DNA of 64,000 nucleotides, taken from positions 3,906,001 through 3,970,000 of the forward strand of contig JACAAK010000004.1 in NCBI GenBank assembly GCA_025093985.1. Direction: 5' to 3'. Numbering within the stretch: the stretch's first letter is position 1; each line of letters starts with the position of its first letter. Source of the stretch: Calvatia gigantea (lineage: Eukaryota > Basidiomycota > Agaricomycetes > Agaricales > Lycoperdaceae). The notes under the pieces are model-generated. The model was not told the DNA's origin, did not search any database, and worked only from the letters and a program-made list of their open reading frames with translations. Positions 20,548 to 34,100 of this stretch are shown here, piece by piece. The position numbers and the translations under genes were made by a program.

Positions 20548-21625
20548 ATGAGCTCAAACCCAGACGAATACAGGGAACCCTGAAGTACCTGAAGAACCCA
20601 CAGAAGAAACACATGACGAACCTGGAGCAAACCCAGCAGAAGAAGAAGTATTGTCAGAACTTCTAAACAAACTTGACCTAGCAGAGGAAGAGTTAATACA
20701 TCAGGAGAATCAAGAACAGGAGAAATCAGACAAATCTAGTTCAGACAAATCAAGCACCAGCTCAGACATGACCAACAATGCTGTAGTACCTGCAACAACA
20801 CCCAGTGGGAAAGGCCTAGTGCCAGACCCTAGGTTTTTTGATGGCACCCATACCAAATTTAACAACTGGTGGAGGGCAATGATGCTCTTCATGAAGTTTA
20901 ACAAGATAGCCTTGGCAGATGACAAAGCCATAGCAGTTCTGGCTAGGTTATGAGGAGGAATGGCTGGGGCATATGCTGCTATGAAAGCACCAACAATCCT
21001 AGACTCAGAAGACTTGGTAGACTGGGTAAAATTCTCAGACAACTTCAAAAAAACCTTCTCAGATGATGCCTCGAATAGCAAGGCAGAATAGCAGATTGAA
21101 AAACTCAAATAAGGCAACAAGAACATGGCAGACTACTTAATTGAATTTGAAGTTCTACGAAGCAAGGCAAAAACTGACAGCAAACATGCCATGTTCCTGC
21201 TCAAGAAAAATGCTAGGTAGGATATTATCCACACTATTACCAGGTACCCACCCATGGCCAGGCTGGACACTTACAACAAGTGGAAGGAGACTATACTCTC
21301 TGTCGGACAAGGATACAAAGCATCTGAGTACTACAGAGACAAAAAAACCAGCACTAGCACTATATATGGAGGAATGGGGGAACCCATGGAGATAGGGAGC
21401 CAATGCCATGTTTTCAATGCTGAAGGAAAACCCAAATGCTACAACTGCGGCATCTTCAGACATATGGTGAAAGACTACAAGAAACCCAAAGGATTAACCT
21501 GTTACAACTGCGGCAAGACAGGTCACATAGCAAAAGCTTGCACCACACCCAAGAAGATACAAGTCCAAGGAATTGAAGAAGTGGACACAGAAGAGAAAAA
21601 GGATTTTCCCGAGGACTCTGAGTAG
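20548..21625 (+). pseudogene. E1 gag
   Basis: ATG at 20548 gives MSSNPDEYREP, followed by a deletion of about 65 bases relative to E2 (between two GAACC motifs) that shifts the frame. The capsid part is recognisable (FDGTHTKFNNWWRAMMLFMKF). Two CCHC zinc knuckles follow (CYNCGIFRHMVKDY with the last Cys changed, and CYNCGKTGHIAKAC). The frame ends at a TAG (21623-21625) that is present at the same place in E2 and E4. In-frame TGA, TAG and TAA codons interrupt it. Confidence 0.85.
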
Positions 21626-24562
21626 GTGCTAGCTCAAGGGTCAACAAACTTGTATCTAGAATATCAGACAAATTCTACACAATTCCTCAGAGATGAAAGT
21701 GTGAACTAAACTTAGAAGGAAAAATTCAGACAGCACAGAAGGAAATCACAGTCAACACAATTGTGGACTCAGGATGTACCACCAGTAGCATCAGCAAGAG
21801 GTTGGTCGACGAAGAAGGAATACCTACAAAGAAACTAGCTTACCATATCCTAGTACTAAATGTGGATGGAACACCAAACAAAGGGGAAAAAGTAACAGAA
21901 ATGGCCACCATTGAGATGAACATTCAGGGACATAAGGAGAAGATTGAGGCCTCCATTGTGCAACTGCAAGACTGAGCAGAAATCTTCCTAGGACATGACT
22001 GGCTGGTTAAACACAACCCGGAGGTAGACTGGAACAATGGAGAAATCAAGTTCACCTGATGCCCTCCAGGCTGCCAATTCCCCCATCAGAACATTTCTAT
22101 CACTGAAAAATTACGAAGTATAACCACTATGGAAGACCTATGGGAGGAAGAAGACAAACCAGACCTGACCAAACCAGAAGACCTACCAGACTACGTACAA
22201 CCATTCATACACTTATTCAACAAAACGACATTTGACAAACTCCCAGAGCAAACAGAATGGGACCACAAGATAGTCTTGGCGGAAGATGCCCCAAAAGAAA
22301 TAAGTGCAGGGACATATAACATGACAGTTAAAGAACAGGACGAACTCAAGTCATTCATCAAGGAGAACCTAGAATCAGGACAAATATGGCCATCAAAATC
22401 CCCATATGCAGCACCGACATTCTTCATTCCAAAGAAAGACAGATCCAAAAGGCTAATTCAAGACTATAGATGACTAAACAATGTGGTAATCAAAGATAAA
22501 ACACCATTACCAAGAATCGGCAAAGTAATTGACAAGCTTGGAAAAGCAAAATACTTCAATAAGTTGGATATCATTTGGGGATACAACAATGTCAGGATCA
22601 AAGAAGGAGATGAATGGAAGGCTGTCTTCCTCACCAATGAAGGACTCTTCGAACCAACAGTCATGTATTTTGGCCTAAGCAACTCACCAGGGACATTCTC
22701 CAGGATGATGACAAGCATTTTCCGCGACCTCTTACAAAATGGAGACATCGTAAACTATATGGATGACTTTGCCATCCTAGGAGACACCAAAGAGCAACTA
22801 AAAGAGCAGACAATATGATTTCTAGAACGAGTGGCCCAGTACAACTTATGCTTCAAGCGAACCAAGTGCATCTTCAATGCAGAAGAAATCCCAATGCTAG
22901 GAGTTCGGGTAGGACATGGACGAATTGAAATGGAGGAAGACAAAGTAAAGACAGTGTGGGAATGGCCCAAACCCAAGAACACCAAAGGGGTGGAAAGGTT
23001 CCTGGGTTTCGCAAACTACTATCAACATTTCATCAAGGACTTCAGCAAGATCGCAGAACTACTGAACAAGCTCAAGGGGGCAACTGCTTGGGAATGGAGT
23101 CAAGAACACTAAACCTCATTCAACAAGCTAAAGAAATGCATCACTGAAGAACTGGTCCTGACACTGCCACAAAGACAGGGCCAATTTTGAGTAGAATTTG
23201 ATGTATCAGATTATGCATTAGGAGGTGTACTGTCGCAGCTACAAAATGACAAGTGGCACCCAATTGCCTTCATGTCATGAATGCTATCACTGGCTGAATG
23301 CAACTACAAGATTTATGACAAAGAATTGTTGGCCATTGTCCATGCACTGAAAGAGTGGAGATACTACCTACTAGATGCAGAAGAAAAATATGAAATCTGG
23401 ACCAACCATGAAAACCTGAAGTACTACTGAGAGCCACAAAAACTAAACAGCCATCAAGCCCAGTGGTATTTGTGACTACAGGACTATGATTTCACCTTAT
23501 GACATGTGCTGGGGAAGTCAAACACAAAAGCTAATCTGTTGTCTCAAATCCACCAGGTGCTGGAAGAACAGGAGGACAAGCTAGTCACCATGATCAGAGA
23601 GAACTGGTTACAGGCAGAAAACAGCGACAAAACAGTCCTGTTGCAAGCAGAACTGTTCCTCAAGCCGACATTCCTGGAAAAAATACGCAAAGAGCCTCGA
23701 TGAGAGACAGTGGTCCTCATGGAGCTACAAAAAAAGAAGCCAGAATTTATGGAATATGAAGGGATAATCTATAAACAGAACAGCACATATGTACCACCAA
23801 ACCAGAAACTATGGGAGGAAGTCCTGCAACAGTATCATGATGCCTCGGACATGGGACACCCCAGCCAACACAGAATGATGGAACTAATTGCTCGTGACTA
23901 TTGGTGGCCAACAATGCATAAAGACGTGAAAAAGTACATCCAGGGATGCCAAGCTTGTCAGAGAAGCAAGATGAGGACAGTGCCACTTACATTGCCACTA
24001 CACCCCCTCCCAATATCAAATGGACCTTGGGAAGAAATTAGCATTGACATCATTGGGCCGCTACCAGAATCAAAAGGGAAGAATGCAATACTAGTCATCA
24101 TTGATTGCTTCATGAAAATGATATGACTAACAGTGACAACAATGGATGTTTCATCCAAAGATATAGCACAGATCTACTGAGATGAAATATGGAAACTACA
24201 CAGACTACTGAGGAAAGTGCTCAGTGACCAAGGACCCCAGTTCACATCAGAATTCACCAAAGAACTATTCAAAGGACTTGGCATAGAACGAAATCTATCA
24301 ACAGCATACCATCTGCAAACAGATGGACAAACAGAATGTATCAACTGAGAGGTAGAAACTTACATCCACCTGTATTGCAATTATGACCAAAATGACTGGG
24401 CAGAATAGCTCCCAATGGTAGAATTTCACTACAACGACAAGCAACACAAAGGGACACAGGAGACACCCTTTTTCCTAAATTATGGAAGACACCCATGGAA
24501 AGGAAAAAATGATAAATCAATGAATAACCCTGCCGTTAATGAGGCAGAAATAGAATACTAAA
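21626..24562 (+). pseudogene. E1 pol, 5-prime part (PR, RT, RNase H, IN)
   Basis: Pol is in the -1 frame relative to gag. The protease motif is TIVDSGCTTSS. The RT block is FNKLDIIWGYNNVRI with the catalytic NYMDDFAI. RNase H begins EFDVSDYALGGVLSQL. The integrase has the zinc-binding region (HRMMELIARDYWWP, CQACQRSK) and the first catalytic Asp in SIDIIGPLPESKG. Stops, mostly TGA, occur about every 100-300 bases. The coding sequence breaks off within the integrase (about 24562) and resumes at 41365. Confidence 0.88.
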
Positions 24563-25854
24563 TGTGATATGGATGTATGGCTTAGATTAAGCTGACAGAA
24601 TAGATTTTTAAAGGTTTCTGCACAAGGCAAGTTTGTAGGGAGGCAATCTGACAATATGAGGGACAATTCCACAAAATAACATAAAACAATGACATATAGA
24701 GAACACCAGAATAACTAGCTATCTTCACTAAGAAGAGTAAAGCTAAGTTACACTATAAAAAGTACAACTCACATCCCTTATCTAAAAAGTTAACAAGACA
24801 CAGAACCTCAGGTACTCCCTAAGATTCACCCTTATCAAGTCAATGACCAGAAGCACACTATCCTACACTTGTGATACTCCAAGTACCAGGGTGTAGTAAT
24901 GCAATATGCTCTTAATCTAAGCTCACTTCACAAGTAAGCCAAGGTCTTCTTCTTAGATTACAAAGGTCTCAACCTTAGCTCGAGTCACTTAGTCCAGTTA
25001 ATCTCAAAAGAACTTATTACTTTGCTTTGCTCAGACACAATAGATCACTTTTCACTGTGCTCTGAAGGCTGGGCAATGGCTAGTAGGTTTCTTGCCACGT
25101 CTGACACCTCAGAGAGGGTTTATATATTATTTGGGTGCTTGTTATGACAAGACAATGATTACACAACTAGGAACATATTATCAAGCAAGGTACAAACTGG
25201 TAGATTAGATTGCATGCCAAGAGAGCTGCAACCTGTTAGATTAGTGAAACATTGGAAATATAGAAGGATTCTGGGTATCCATTTGTTCTGGGCTGTGTTT
25301 TAGCCCATTCTCTGGGTCTGCATTCTTCTCTAAATATGTAGAACATCTAAGATTTTGGACATTGTGTGAACTGTTCTCCTATGTGTTCCTGTGGATTGTA
25401 CATGAACACATCCATATGCATCATTAGTGCTAAGTAATGTTCATTAATCTAACAACAGTGGCATTTCCTTGTGAGTACGCCAATCATCCTTTTAGATTAA
25501 GCACATCAGACTTATTTCCTGAGTCTAGGCTTATTGGAGGGGTCCCGTAGCTCTGTATAGATGCATTGGAATGGTTTTACCACCTGGTCTGGCCAGAATC
25601 ACGACTGGTCATATGGTACACTGTTAGAATTGCTTTTTGTTAAGCACAGTGGTCATCCCATAGCCACCACTATCCATCATCAATGGTCATAGTGTTCTAC
25701 AGTGATCAAGTACTCTTTTATTATACTGTTGGGCTCTTAAATTAGGTTGTACTACTACAGAAAGGTTCGATGCAATTGTTAGATTAGGCTTGTATGCCTT
25801 AGATTAGCGATTTTCATGTGTGAAAATGGCTTTGCCGTTATACTGCAACAGAAT
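24563..25854. mobile_element. Unidentified 1.3-kb insertion in E1 pol
   Basis: This block separates two pieces of E1 pol that are contiguous in E2 (39400-39480). No coding sequence is visible. The motif TTAGATTA recurs (for example near 24584, 25768 and 25800). It is flanked by similar 9-base words GAATACTAA (left) and GAATTCTTA (right), which may be a degraded target duplication. TG...CA ends make a solo LTR possible, but the flanks do not give a clean 5-bp duplication. Confidence 0.5.
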
Positions 25855-25859
25855 TCTTA

Positions 25860-26167
25860 TGTTATGGTTTTTTACCAATCACATCGTACTCCATCATTGT
25901 CTGCATTTCCATACTGCTAGTATATCTGTTTCACTTATTCCTGTCAAGCGATCTCTGGCTATGACTCATACTAACTACTGTGCCAACCTGATCAGATATT
26001 TCATGTAGTAACCCCATCCATTCAACTGGAAGACTTCCTGTATTTAAGCATACATACATCCACTGTATTCAATACACTTAACCATCTCTTGTTCTCCTCC
26101 CCTTACTCACCCTCAAGTCTTAGCCCAAAGTTGCAACCTGAGGTAAACTCAGACTAAGGTCATAACA
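25860..26167 (+). repeat. E2 5-prime LTR
   Basis: This 308-bp LTR begins TGTTATGGTTTTTTACC and ends GGTCATAACA; its pair is 41052-41359. The 3-prime 130 bases are close to the E1 LTR, while the 5-prime third differs, so they are subfamilies. Confidence 0.9.
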
Positions 26168-26246
26168 TTTGGTTAAGCATCCCCACTTCACCTTGCAAGG
26201 AGTAGGCTGAAACAGGCCTGAACAAAGATAACCCAGGAGCTAGTAT

Positions 26247-27374
26247 ATGAGCTCGAACCCAGATGAATATAGAGAACCAAATCTCAAAGTCACCAACAAT
26301 GAATCTAAAACATCAGATGAAGAAGAAATGGGGAACCCTAAAGTACCTGAAGAACCAACCAGAGGAACACACAATGAACCTGAAGCAAACCCAGGAGAAG
26401 AAGAAGTATTATCAGAACTTCTAAATGAACTCAACCTAGCAGAGGAAAAGTTAATCCATCAGGAGAAATCAGATGAATCAAGCTCAGACAAAACAGAATC
26501 AGAAACCGACTCCAATATGACCAACAATGCAGTAGTACCTGCAATAGCGCCCAGTGGGAAAGGCTTAGTGCTAGACCTGGGATTTTTTGATGGCACCCGC
26601 ACCAAATTTGATGACTGGTGGAGAGCAATGACACTCTTCATGAAGTTCAACAAAATAGTCTCAGTGGATGATAAAGCTATAGTGGTCTTAGCCAGGCTGA
26701 GAGGAGGAACAGCAGGAGCCTACACGGCAATGAAGGCCCCACAAATCCTAGATGGAGAAGACTCAGTGGACTGGAAAGCATTTTCTGAGAACTTTAGGAA
26801 AACCTTCTCCGATGATGCCTTAAACAGCAAAGTGGAATGGCAAATTGAGAAATTCAAACAGGGGAACAAAAACACTGCTGACTACCTAATCAAATTCCAA
26901 GTCCTAAAGAGCAAGGCAAAAACAGACAACAAACATGCAATGTTCCTACTCAAGAAGAATGCCAGGCAAGACATCATCCACACCATCACAGGTTATCCAC
27001 CTAGTGCCAGACCAGACACCTATGCAGAATGGACAGAAGCCATTCTCACCATAGGACAGGGGTATGAAGCATCAGAATACCAAGGAGATAAGAAAACCAA
27101 CACCGGAACAACCTATGGGGGAATGGGAGAACCTATAGAGATAGGAAGCTGACACCACATCTTCAATGCTGAAGGAAAACCCAAATGCTATAATTGTGGC
27201 ATCTTCAGACATATGGCAAAAGATTGCAAGAAACCCAAAGGGTTAACCTGCTACAATTGTGGTAAGTCAGGCCATATAGCAAAGGCCTGCACCACACCCA
27301 AGAAGATACAGGTCCAAGGAGTAGAAGAAGTCGGTGATGAATAAAAGAAGGATTTTTCCAAAGACTCCAAGTAG
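26247..27374 (+). pseudogene. E2 gag
   Basis: ATG at 26247 opens a frame of 375 codons up to the conserved TAG at 27372-27374, interrupted only by TGA at 27150-27152 and TAA at 27342-27344. The acidic N-terminus (SDEEEMGNPKVPEEP) is followed by the capsid region (FDDWWRAMTLFMKF, then ARLRGGTAGAYTAM) and two CCHC zinc knuckles (CYNCGIFRHMAKDC and CYNCGKSGHIAKAC). It is the best-preserved gag of the family in this window. Confidence 0.9.
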
Positions 27375-28340
27375 GCGCTACCTCAAGAGTCAGAAAGCTT
27401 GTATCTAGGATATCAGACAAATTTTACATGATTCCTCAGAGAAGAAAGCATGAACTAAACCTAAAAGGAAAAATACAAACAGTGAAAAAGAAGATAATGG
27501 TGGACACAATTGTCAACTCGGGATGCACAACCAGCAGCATCAGCAAGAAACTGGTAGATAAGGAAGGACTTCCCACCCAAAAATTGGAACAACAAATCTT
27601 AGTACTAAACACAGATGGAACACCAAACCAGGGCGGAAAAGTGACGGAAACAGCCACAATTGACATAGATATCCAAGGACACAAAGAGCGGATCGAAGCA
27701 TCAGTCATACAACTACAGGACCACACAGAAGTCTTCCTGGGACATGACTGGCTGGTCAAGCATAACCCAGAAGTAAATTGGAACAATGGAGAAATCAAGT
27801 TCACCCGGTGCCCACCAAGCTGCCAATTCCCCCACCAAAACATCCCCATTATGGAAAAAATACAGAGCATGGCCACTACAGAAGATTTATGGAAAGAAGA
27901 AGATGAACCAGACCCGACTAAACTGGAAGATTTACCAGACTATGTACAACTGTTCACACATCTATTCAACAAAACAACATTCGACAAACTCCCAGAATGA
28001 ACCGAATGGGACCACAAAATAATCCTAACAAAGGATGCCCCAAAGGAAATAAGCACAGGAATGTACAACATGATAGTCAAGGAACAGGATGAACTCAAAG
28101 CATTTATCAAAGAAAATCTGGAATCAGGACGAATACGACCATCAAAATCCCCATATGCAGCACCAACCTTCTTCATCCCCAAGAAAGATGGATCCAAGAG
28201 ATTAATCCAAGACTATAGATGGTTAAACAATGTAGTAATCAAGGACAAAACACCACTACCAAGAATTGGCAAAGTAATTGACAAGCTCAGAAAGGCCAAA
28301 TATTTCAATAAACTCAATATCATCTAGGGATATAACAATG
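27375..28340 (+). pseudogene. E2 pol, part before E3
   Basis: This runs in the -1 frame relative to gag. The protease motif reads TIVNSGCTTSS, with the catalytic Asp changed to Asn (a G-to-A change). The start of RT follows (SPYAAPTFFIPKKDGSKRL, DYRWLNNVVIKDKTPLPRI). A TAG stands where E1 has Trp in IWGYNN. E3 is inserted directly after GGATATAACAATG. Confidence 0.85.
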
Positions 28341-28966
28341 TGTTATGAACTTACCACACCCCTGGACTCTCCGCATTAACATATTAACCTTCCGTACGGA
28401 CTTTCCATTCTTCTTCTTGTATACCCCGGTCCGTTCTTTATTTATTTATCACATATACTTCTACCTTTGCTTCTTATGATTCATTCTGAATCATGTTCCT
28501 GTTTCACCTTTATCTTTTTCCACCATCGTACTTCTCTTTACCTGACTCCATCTTCTTATGACTCGTACTCGTTCTTCTATTCATTTCACCTATCCCTATG
28601 ATTCCTTAGATTACCAATTAACCCGTAGTAGTTCTCATTGACTCATATCTACTTACTACGTAATCTCTCATCTCCTATTCGCAGCTAGTATATAAACCCT
28701 AAGTAGTACTTTGTATTACTTCAGGTTATTCTAGTAACAAGCTTCCTTATCTTCGCTTGTCTGCTACAAGGCTAACAACCTTGGGGACTGCAGTGACATT
28801 TAACTCGGACTTCTCAGGCAAGCGCGAGCTTCTACTCAAGGGAGCGATCCGAAGCCTGCACAGAAGTCATTGAGACTTGTCGAATACTCCTGGGCTATAG
28901 CGTTGAACCTCTCCCTGAGTGGAGACGATCCGGGCCCAGTTGCGAAGTAAGGTAACGCACGTAACA
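28341..28966 (+). repeat. E3 5-prime LTR
   Basis: By eye it differs from the 3-prime LTR at about nine of 626 positions. All are transitions and at least eight fall in a CpG of one copy (for example TTATGA/TTACGA, GTCCGTT/GTCTGTT, AGCGTTG/AGTGTTG). The low divergence shows a fairly recent insertion. GTATATAAACCC near 28688 is a likely TATA box. Confidence 0.92.
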
Positions 28967-29114
28967 TAAGAATAACCTCAACCTCCTTTCTCTCGTTTCT
29001 ATATGACTCCAGTCTCTTACGGCCAGCTTCTGCCAACTATCCCTCCGTCCAGTTGATGTTGAGAAGCCTTCCTGGTAATAGGGTTAAGAAGAGTGGAACT
29101 TCGGGTCCACTGAC

Positions 29115-31190
29115 TTGGTTATCTGTCCTCCGCCAAGTAGCGTTGAGAAGAGCAGGCCTGGTTACCGCTATCTGTCTTTCTTCACCACGTCGCGAAAAGG
29201 GAAACGTCCCTTACACCCTCCTTCCTCATCTCCAGAACGATCATTCCATACACCAACCCAACACTCATTCAAGTCTCCTACTACTCCCCCACCTAAACAA
29301 ACTCATCAACCAGAAGGACCTTCTGCACCATTCTTAGAAAGGATTTATTATACCCCACGCACTAGATCACAAAAACCGAAACTACTACAAGAGTTACCAG
29401 CACCTACTAGGAAATCCACTGAGCCTGAACCACCAAAACCAACACAAAGTGGCAAATTCAACTATTTTCGACCCGATTCGCCCAAGCAAGGTCCATCTCA
29501 AGAGTCACCGCCACAGACACCGTCCAGAGCCGTATCCCCTTCCCAATTCGGAATTGAAAACCCCCACACCTTACCATCCGTCCTTGAAGACAACGAAGAC
29601 AACGAGACGTTCCATCAGCTGCCCAAACATCCATCTGACTTCCAAGACATCCTCAATCGAGAAGGAACCCATCTACTATACACTCCAGACACCCTCGAAT
29701 ACCCAGATATCCCGGGCTTTGAATCACAAGAACCAATTCATCCAGAAATCGAAGGCATGGCTACTTCCACTCAAACGCAAACTAAAACAAATAATGAACC
29801 AACTGACCAACCACCACCCCGATCAGGAACTACAACCCCCATCTTCGGAATTGGACGACGAAGAACACCGGGAGAAGATCCTCCCCGTAGAGGTCGACAA
29901 GGAAGAGCGCCCTCTCCCTCCCCTCCCTCATCATGAAACTCCAGCCATGGTTCATTCACTCCGTCCTCTTTCTCCATTGGAAGAGAAGGAGGAGGTCGAC
30001 GAAGACATCGTACTCCAGCCATTCAATTTGTAGGAAACGATGGAAATTCAAAAGAAATTGGACAAAAGCCACTGAACTTCGACGGAACAAACCCCCGATT
30101 TAAAACCTGGTGGATGCTAGTCAAAAACTATCTCGAAATGAACCCTAGAGCATTTACGGATGACCAGCGACAGATCAGATTCGTCCTCGGCCTTATGGTC
30201 GAAGGGAAAGCCGGATCCTGGTCTGAACAATATTACAAAAGCCGAATTACCGATGCCCGTGGAAAACCCATCCCTTGGAGATACTCTACCTTCGAAGAAT
30301 TCGAAATTGAAATCTTGAAACATTTCACTCCAGTAGATGAACAAATCACTGCGCGAAGACAATGGTATGAATTGAAGCAAAATAAGTCCTCAGCAGCAGA
30401 CTTTAATCTTGAATTCCAACGTCTTGCATCTATCGGAGGAATTCAAGACAATGAAGCATTAATTGAACAATATAAACAAGGACTCAATCCTAATCTCGCA
30501 AGAGAAGTATGGACTAGAAAAGAAGGACCACCCGAAACCATTGCTGAATGGTATACCGATGCAGTACGACGAGACTCAGTCAATCGTCAAGCCGACGCAA
30601 TGTGGCCTAGAAACTTCCCTCGAAACCCAACCCCCTACCAACCACCCCGTTTCCAACCAACCTACCACACTCGTTTTCAACCAAATCGCCAACCTGCACG
30701 AACCATACATGAAGTACAGGCAGAACCTCAAGACCCCTATGAACCACCTTACGAAGACGAAGAACCGTATCCCCCAGAGCAAGACTACACTCATGAAGGC
30801 TACGACTTGGATGACCCCGAATTACAACTAAACGCTGTATTTACTGCTGAGCAAGTCGCTCGCTACAAAGCTGGGAAATGCATAGGTTGCGGAAAATTCG
30901 GACACCTTATCAGCAACTGTCCAAATCCTGACCCAAACCTGTCCAAGGAAAAACCACCTCCTAGACGACCCCACCCGCCACAAAGAAGATTCATGCAGCC
31001 ACCCCGTTATGCACAACCCTCACAACCTCAAGCTTCCAGGAATTACTCCGGTGCCGCTCCTAATCAAACCCGAAAAATCTCTGCACTCGATATCCAAGCA
31101 ATGATCAGAGAACTCCCAACGGACGAACATATGGAATTCAGAGAAGCATATATCTCTGACCCAACGCTCAAGCCCTTTGGGGATTTTTGA
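29115..31190 (+). pseudogene. E3 gag (one TGA)
   Basis: The frame is open from about 29115. The first in-frame ATG is at 29757 (MATSTQTQTKTNNEP), though the 640 bases upstream also look coding (proline-rich, acidic). A single TGA at 29934-29936 interrupts it where CGA is expected. The capsid region (NFDGTNPRFKTWWMLVKNY, then FEEFEIEILKHFTP) is followed by a zinc knuckle CIGCGKFGHLISNC. The frame ends at 31188-31190, overlapping pol in the -1 frame. Confidence 0.88.
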
Positions 31191-34100
31191 AGGCGTCACC
31201 CGATCCTGTAAAGGAATCGCTGGGTGACCCACAAATCAATCTAATAAAACTCCCTACCTCGGACAATAAAGCATCAATCTTTCTCCCTATCAAACTCAAT
31301 CAGAACCATCTACGAAATATCCCAGTCACCGCTTTAATTGACTCTGGAGCTCAAGGAAATTTCATCTCCTCGAATTTTACAAACACCTATGGACTACGAA
31401 CATGCCCTATCAAACATCCTATCAAAGTATCTAATGCGGATGGAACCTCCAATGAAAATGGATCAATCTATGAAAGCGTTGAATTGAACGCCTTAATTGA
31501 TGGAAAACAATGCCAATTCGAAGCCTACGTCTCAGGAATAGGATCCAAAGATCTAATCCTAGGATACCCGTGGCTACAACAAACAAACCCAGACATAAAT
31601 TGGACTACTCAAGAGTTCAAATGGCGAAACAACGACAACATCATACCCTTAATTGTAAAATCCACAAACGGACCTACAACTATCAATGAAATCGCCTTAG
31701 ACATCCATGGAATGAATGATACCGAACGTTACACCTACCTAGACGAAGACTTTGACCCACTTGCTGTAAAAGTCTTTGAAGCGATCATCCATTCGGAAGA
31801 ACCTGAACTCTCTATCGATGAACTCAAACTCTACTTGGAAAACATTGACTTCGATGAATTCCATTTGGAACATGAACTCTACAAAATCACTCAAACTCCA
31901 CATGAACTCGAAATCAATACGAAGATCACCCAAGCTACAAGTCTCGCACAAAAATCAACCCCAAAAACCGATACAAAGGTACCCGGGAAATACAAGAAAT
32001 TCACTTCACTCTTCGACACGAAGAAATCCGAGCGATTCCCCCCTCCAAGGCCATACGACCATAAAATCGAACTCTTAGATACCTTCAAACCGGAACTAGG
32101 GAAAACGTACCCCTTATCACCCCTTGAAACCGAAGAACTCAAGAAGTTCATAAACGAAAACCTCTGAAAAGGATACATCCGAGAATCTGAATCTCCCATG
32201 GCCTCATCCTTCTTCTTCGTAGGAAAGAAGGACGGGAAACTTTGACCATGTCAAGATTACCGTTATCTAAATAAACATACCAAGAAGAACGCGTACCCTA
32301 TTCCTATGATAACGACAATTATGGACAAACTTCAAGGAGCAAAACTATTCACAAAAATGGACGTCTGACTCGGATACAACAACATCCGTATTCGAGAAGG
32401 AGACCAATGGAAAGCCGCATTCAAAACCCCAATCGGACTTTACGAACCGAACGTCATGTTCTTTGGAATGTGCAACTCCCCAGCCACCTTCCAAAAGATG
32501 ATGGACACCATATTCGCAAAAATGCTAGATAAAGGAGGAATTATAATCTATATGGACGACATCTTCATCTATGCAAAAACTCAGGAAGAAATGGATCGCC
32601 TTACTTTGGAAGCACTTCAGATCTTAAAAGACAACGATCTATACCTGAAACTAGAAAAATGCGAATTCGATAAAACCCATCTAGAATATCTCGGCATGAT
32701 AATCTCCCCCGACAAGATCGAAATGGACAACACCAAACTCCGTGGAATAGAAGAATGGCCCTTACCCCGCACTACCCGCGATGTCAGAAAATTCATGGGA
32801 TTCTGTAACTTCTACCGAAAATTCATACATCGCTATGCCGACATCTCTCGACCGCTTAATGCTCTTCTATCCAAAACAAAGAAATTCGAATGGGAACACA
32901 AAGCAAACAAAGCCTTCAGCCAACTAAAATCCGAATTCATGAAGAAACCCGTTTTGCTGATGCCAGACCAAACAAAACCCTTCTTTATCGAAACTGATGC
33001 CTCAAAATACGCCTTGGGAGCAGTCTTATCACAGCAAGACATGAATGGAAACTACCACCCAGTAGCTTTCCTATCCAAAGCATTCAATCCTACCCAATGA
33101 AACTACGAAATACACGACAGGGAACTCCTTGCCATAATCACGGCACTAGAAGAATGGCGACATTACCTAGAAGGAGCCCAACATCGTGTAACCATACGAA
33201 CTGATCACAAGAACCTCACCTTTTGGAGAAAACCCCAAAATATCTCCAGAAGACAAGCTCGATGGCTTGGTTTCCTCTCACACTTCGACTTCGCAATTGA
33301 ACACGTCCCAGGAACCAAAATACCTGCCGCCGATGCCCTCTCACGTCGACCAGATCACACCCCAGATGATGACAATGACAACGAAAATGTTATTGTCTTA
33401 CCTGAGGAAGTATTCCTCAGGGAAATCACTGTATTACCCAACGAACTCTTCATTTCCGTAGTTGATCAAGAATTACAGAACGACATCGTAAAATCATCGA
33501 AATATGATGAAATCACCATGGAAGCCATGAAACAACTTCTATCAGAATCACCAGAAGCAATGAACCCGAAATACAAGATGATTCCCATGCTACATAGACA
33601 TCTTATGACATTCGAAGGGAAGATTATCATCCCAGAAGACATGGAACTCCGCCGACGTGTCATCCAATGATACCACGACCACCCTTCGGTCGGACACCCT
33701 GGAGAACAAGAAACTTATCGCCTCGCCAAAGCTGAAGTATATTGGCCAGGAATGAGTACCTTCGTACGGAATTATGTTAAAGGATGCGGCGAATGCCAAC
33801 AATTCAAAATTAACCGAAATCCTTCCCACCCTTCATTGCAACCAGTACCACCACCAATATCTACTAGACCATTCGCCCATATCACTATGGATCTGCTAAC
33901 CAACTTGCCGAAATCCCACGGATTCGACTCAATTCTGTCCATAGTGGACCATGGACTTACAAAGGGGGTAATTCTCACTCCTTGTACAAAGGAAATCACC
34001 GCCAAAGGAATTGCCGACATAATTATAGACAAAGTCTACACCAGATTCGGACTACCGGACAAGATAATCTCTGACCGTGACCCCAGATTCCGAGCAAACT

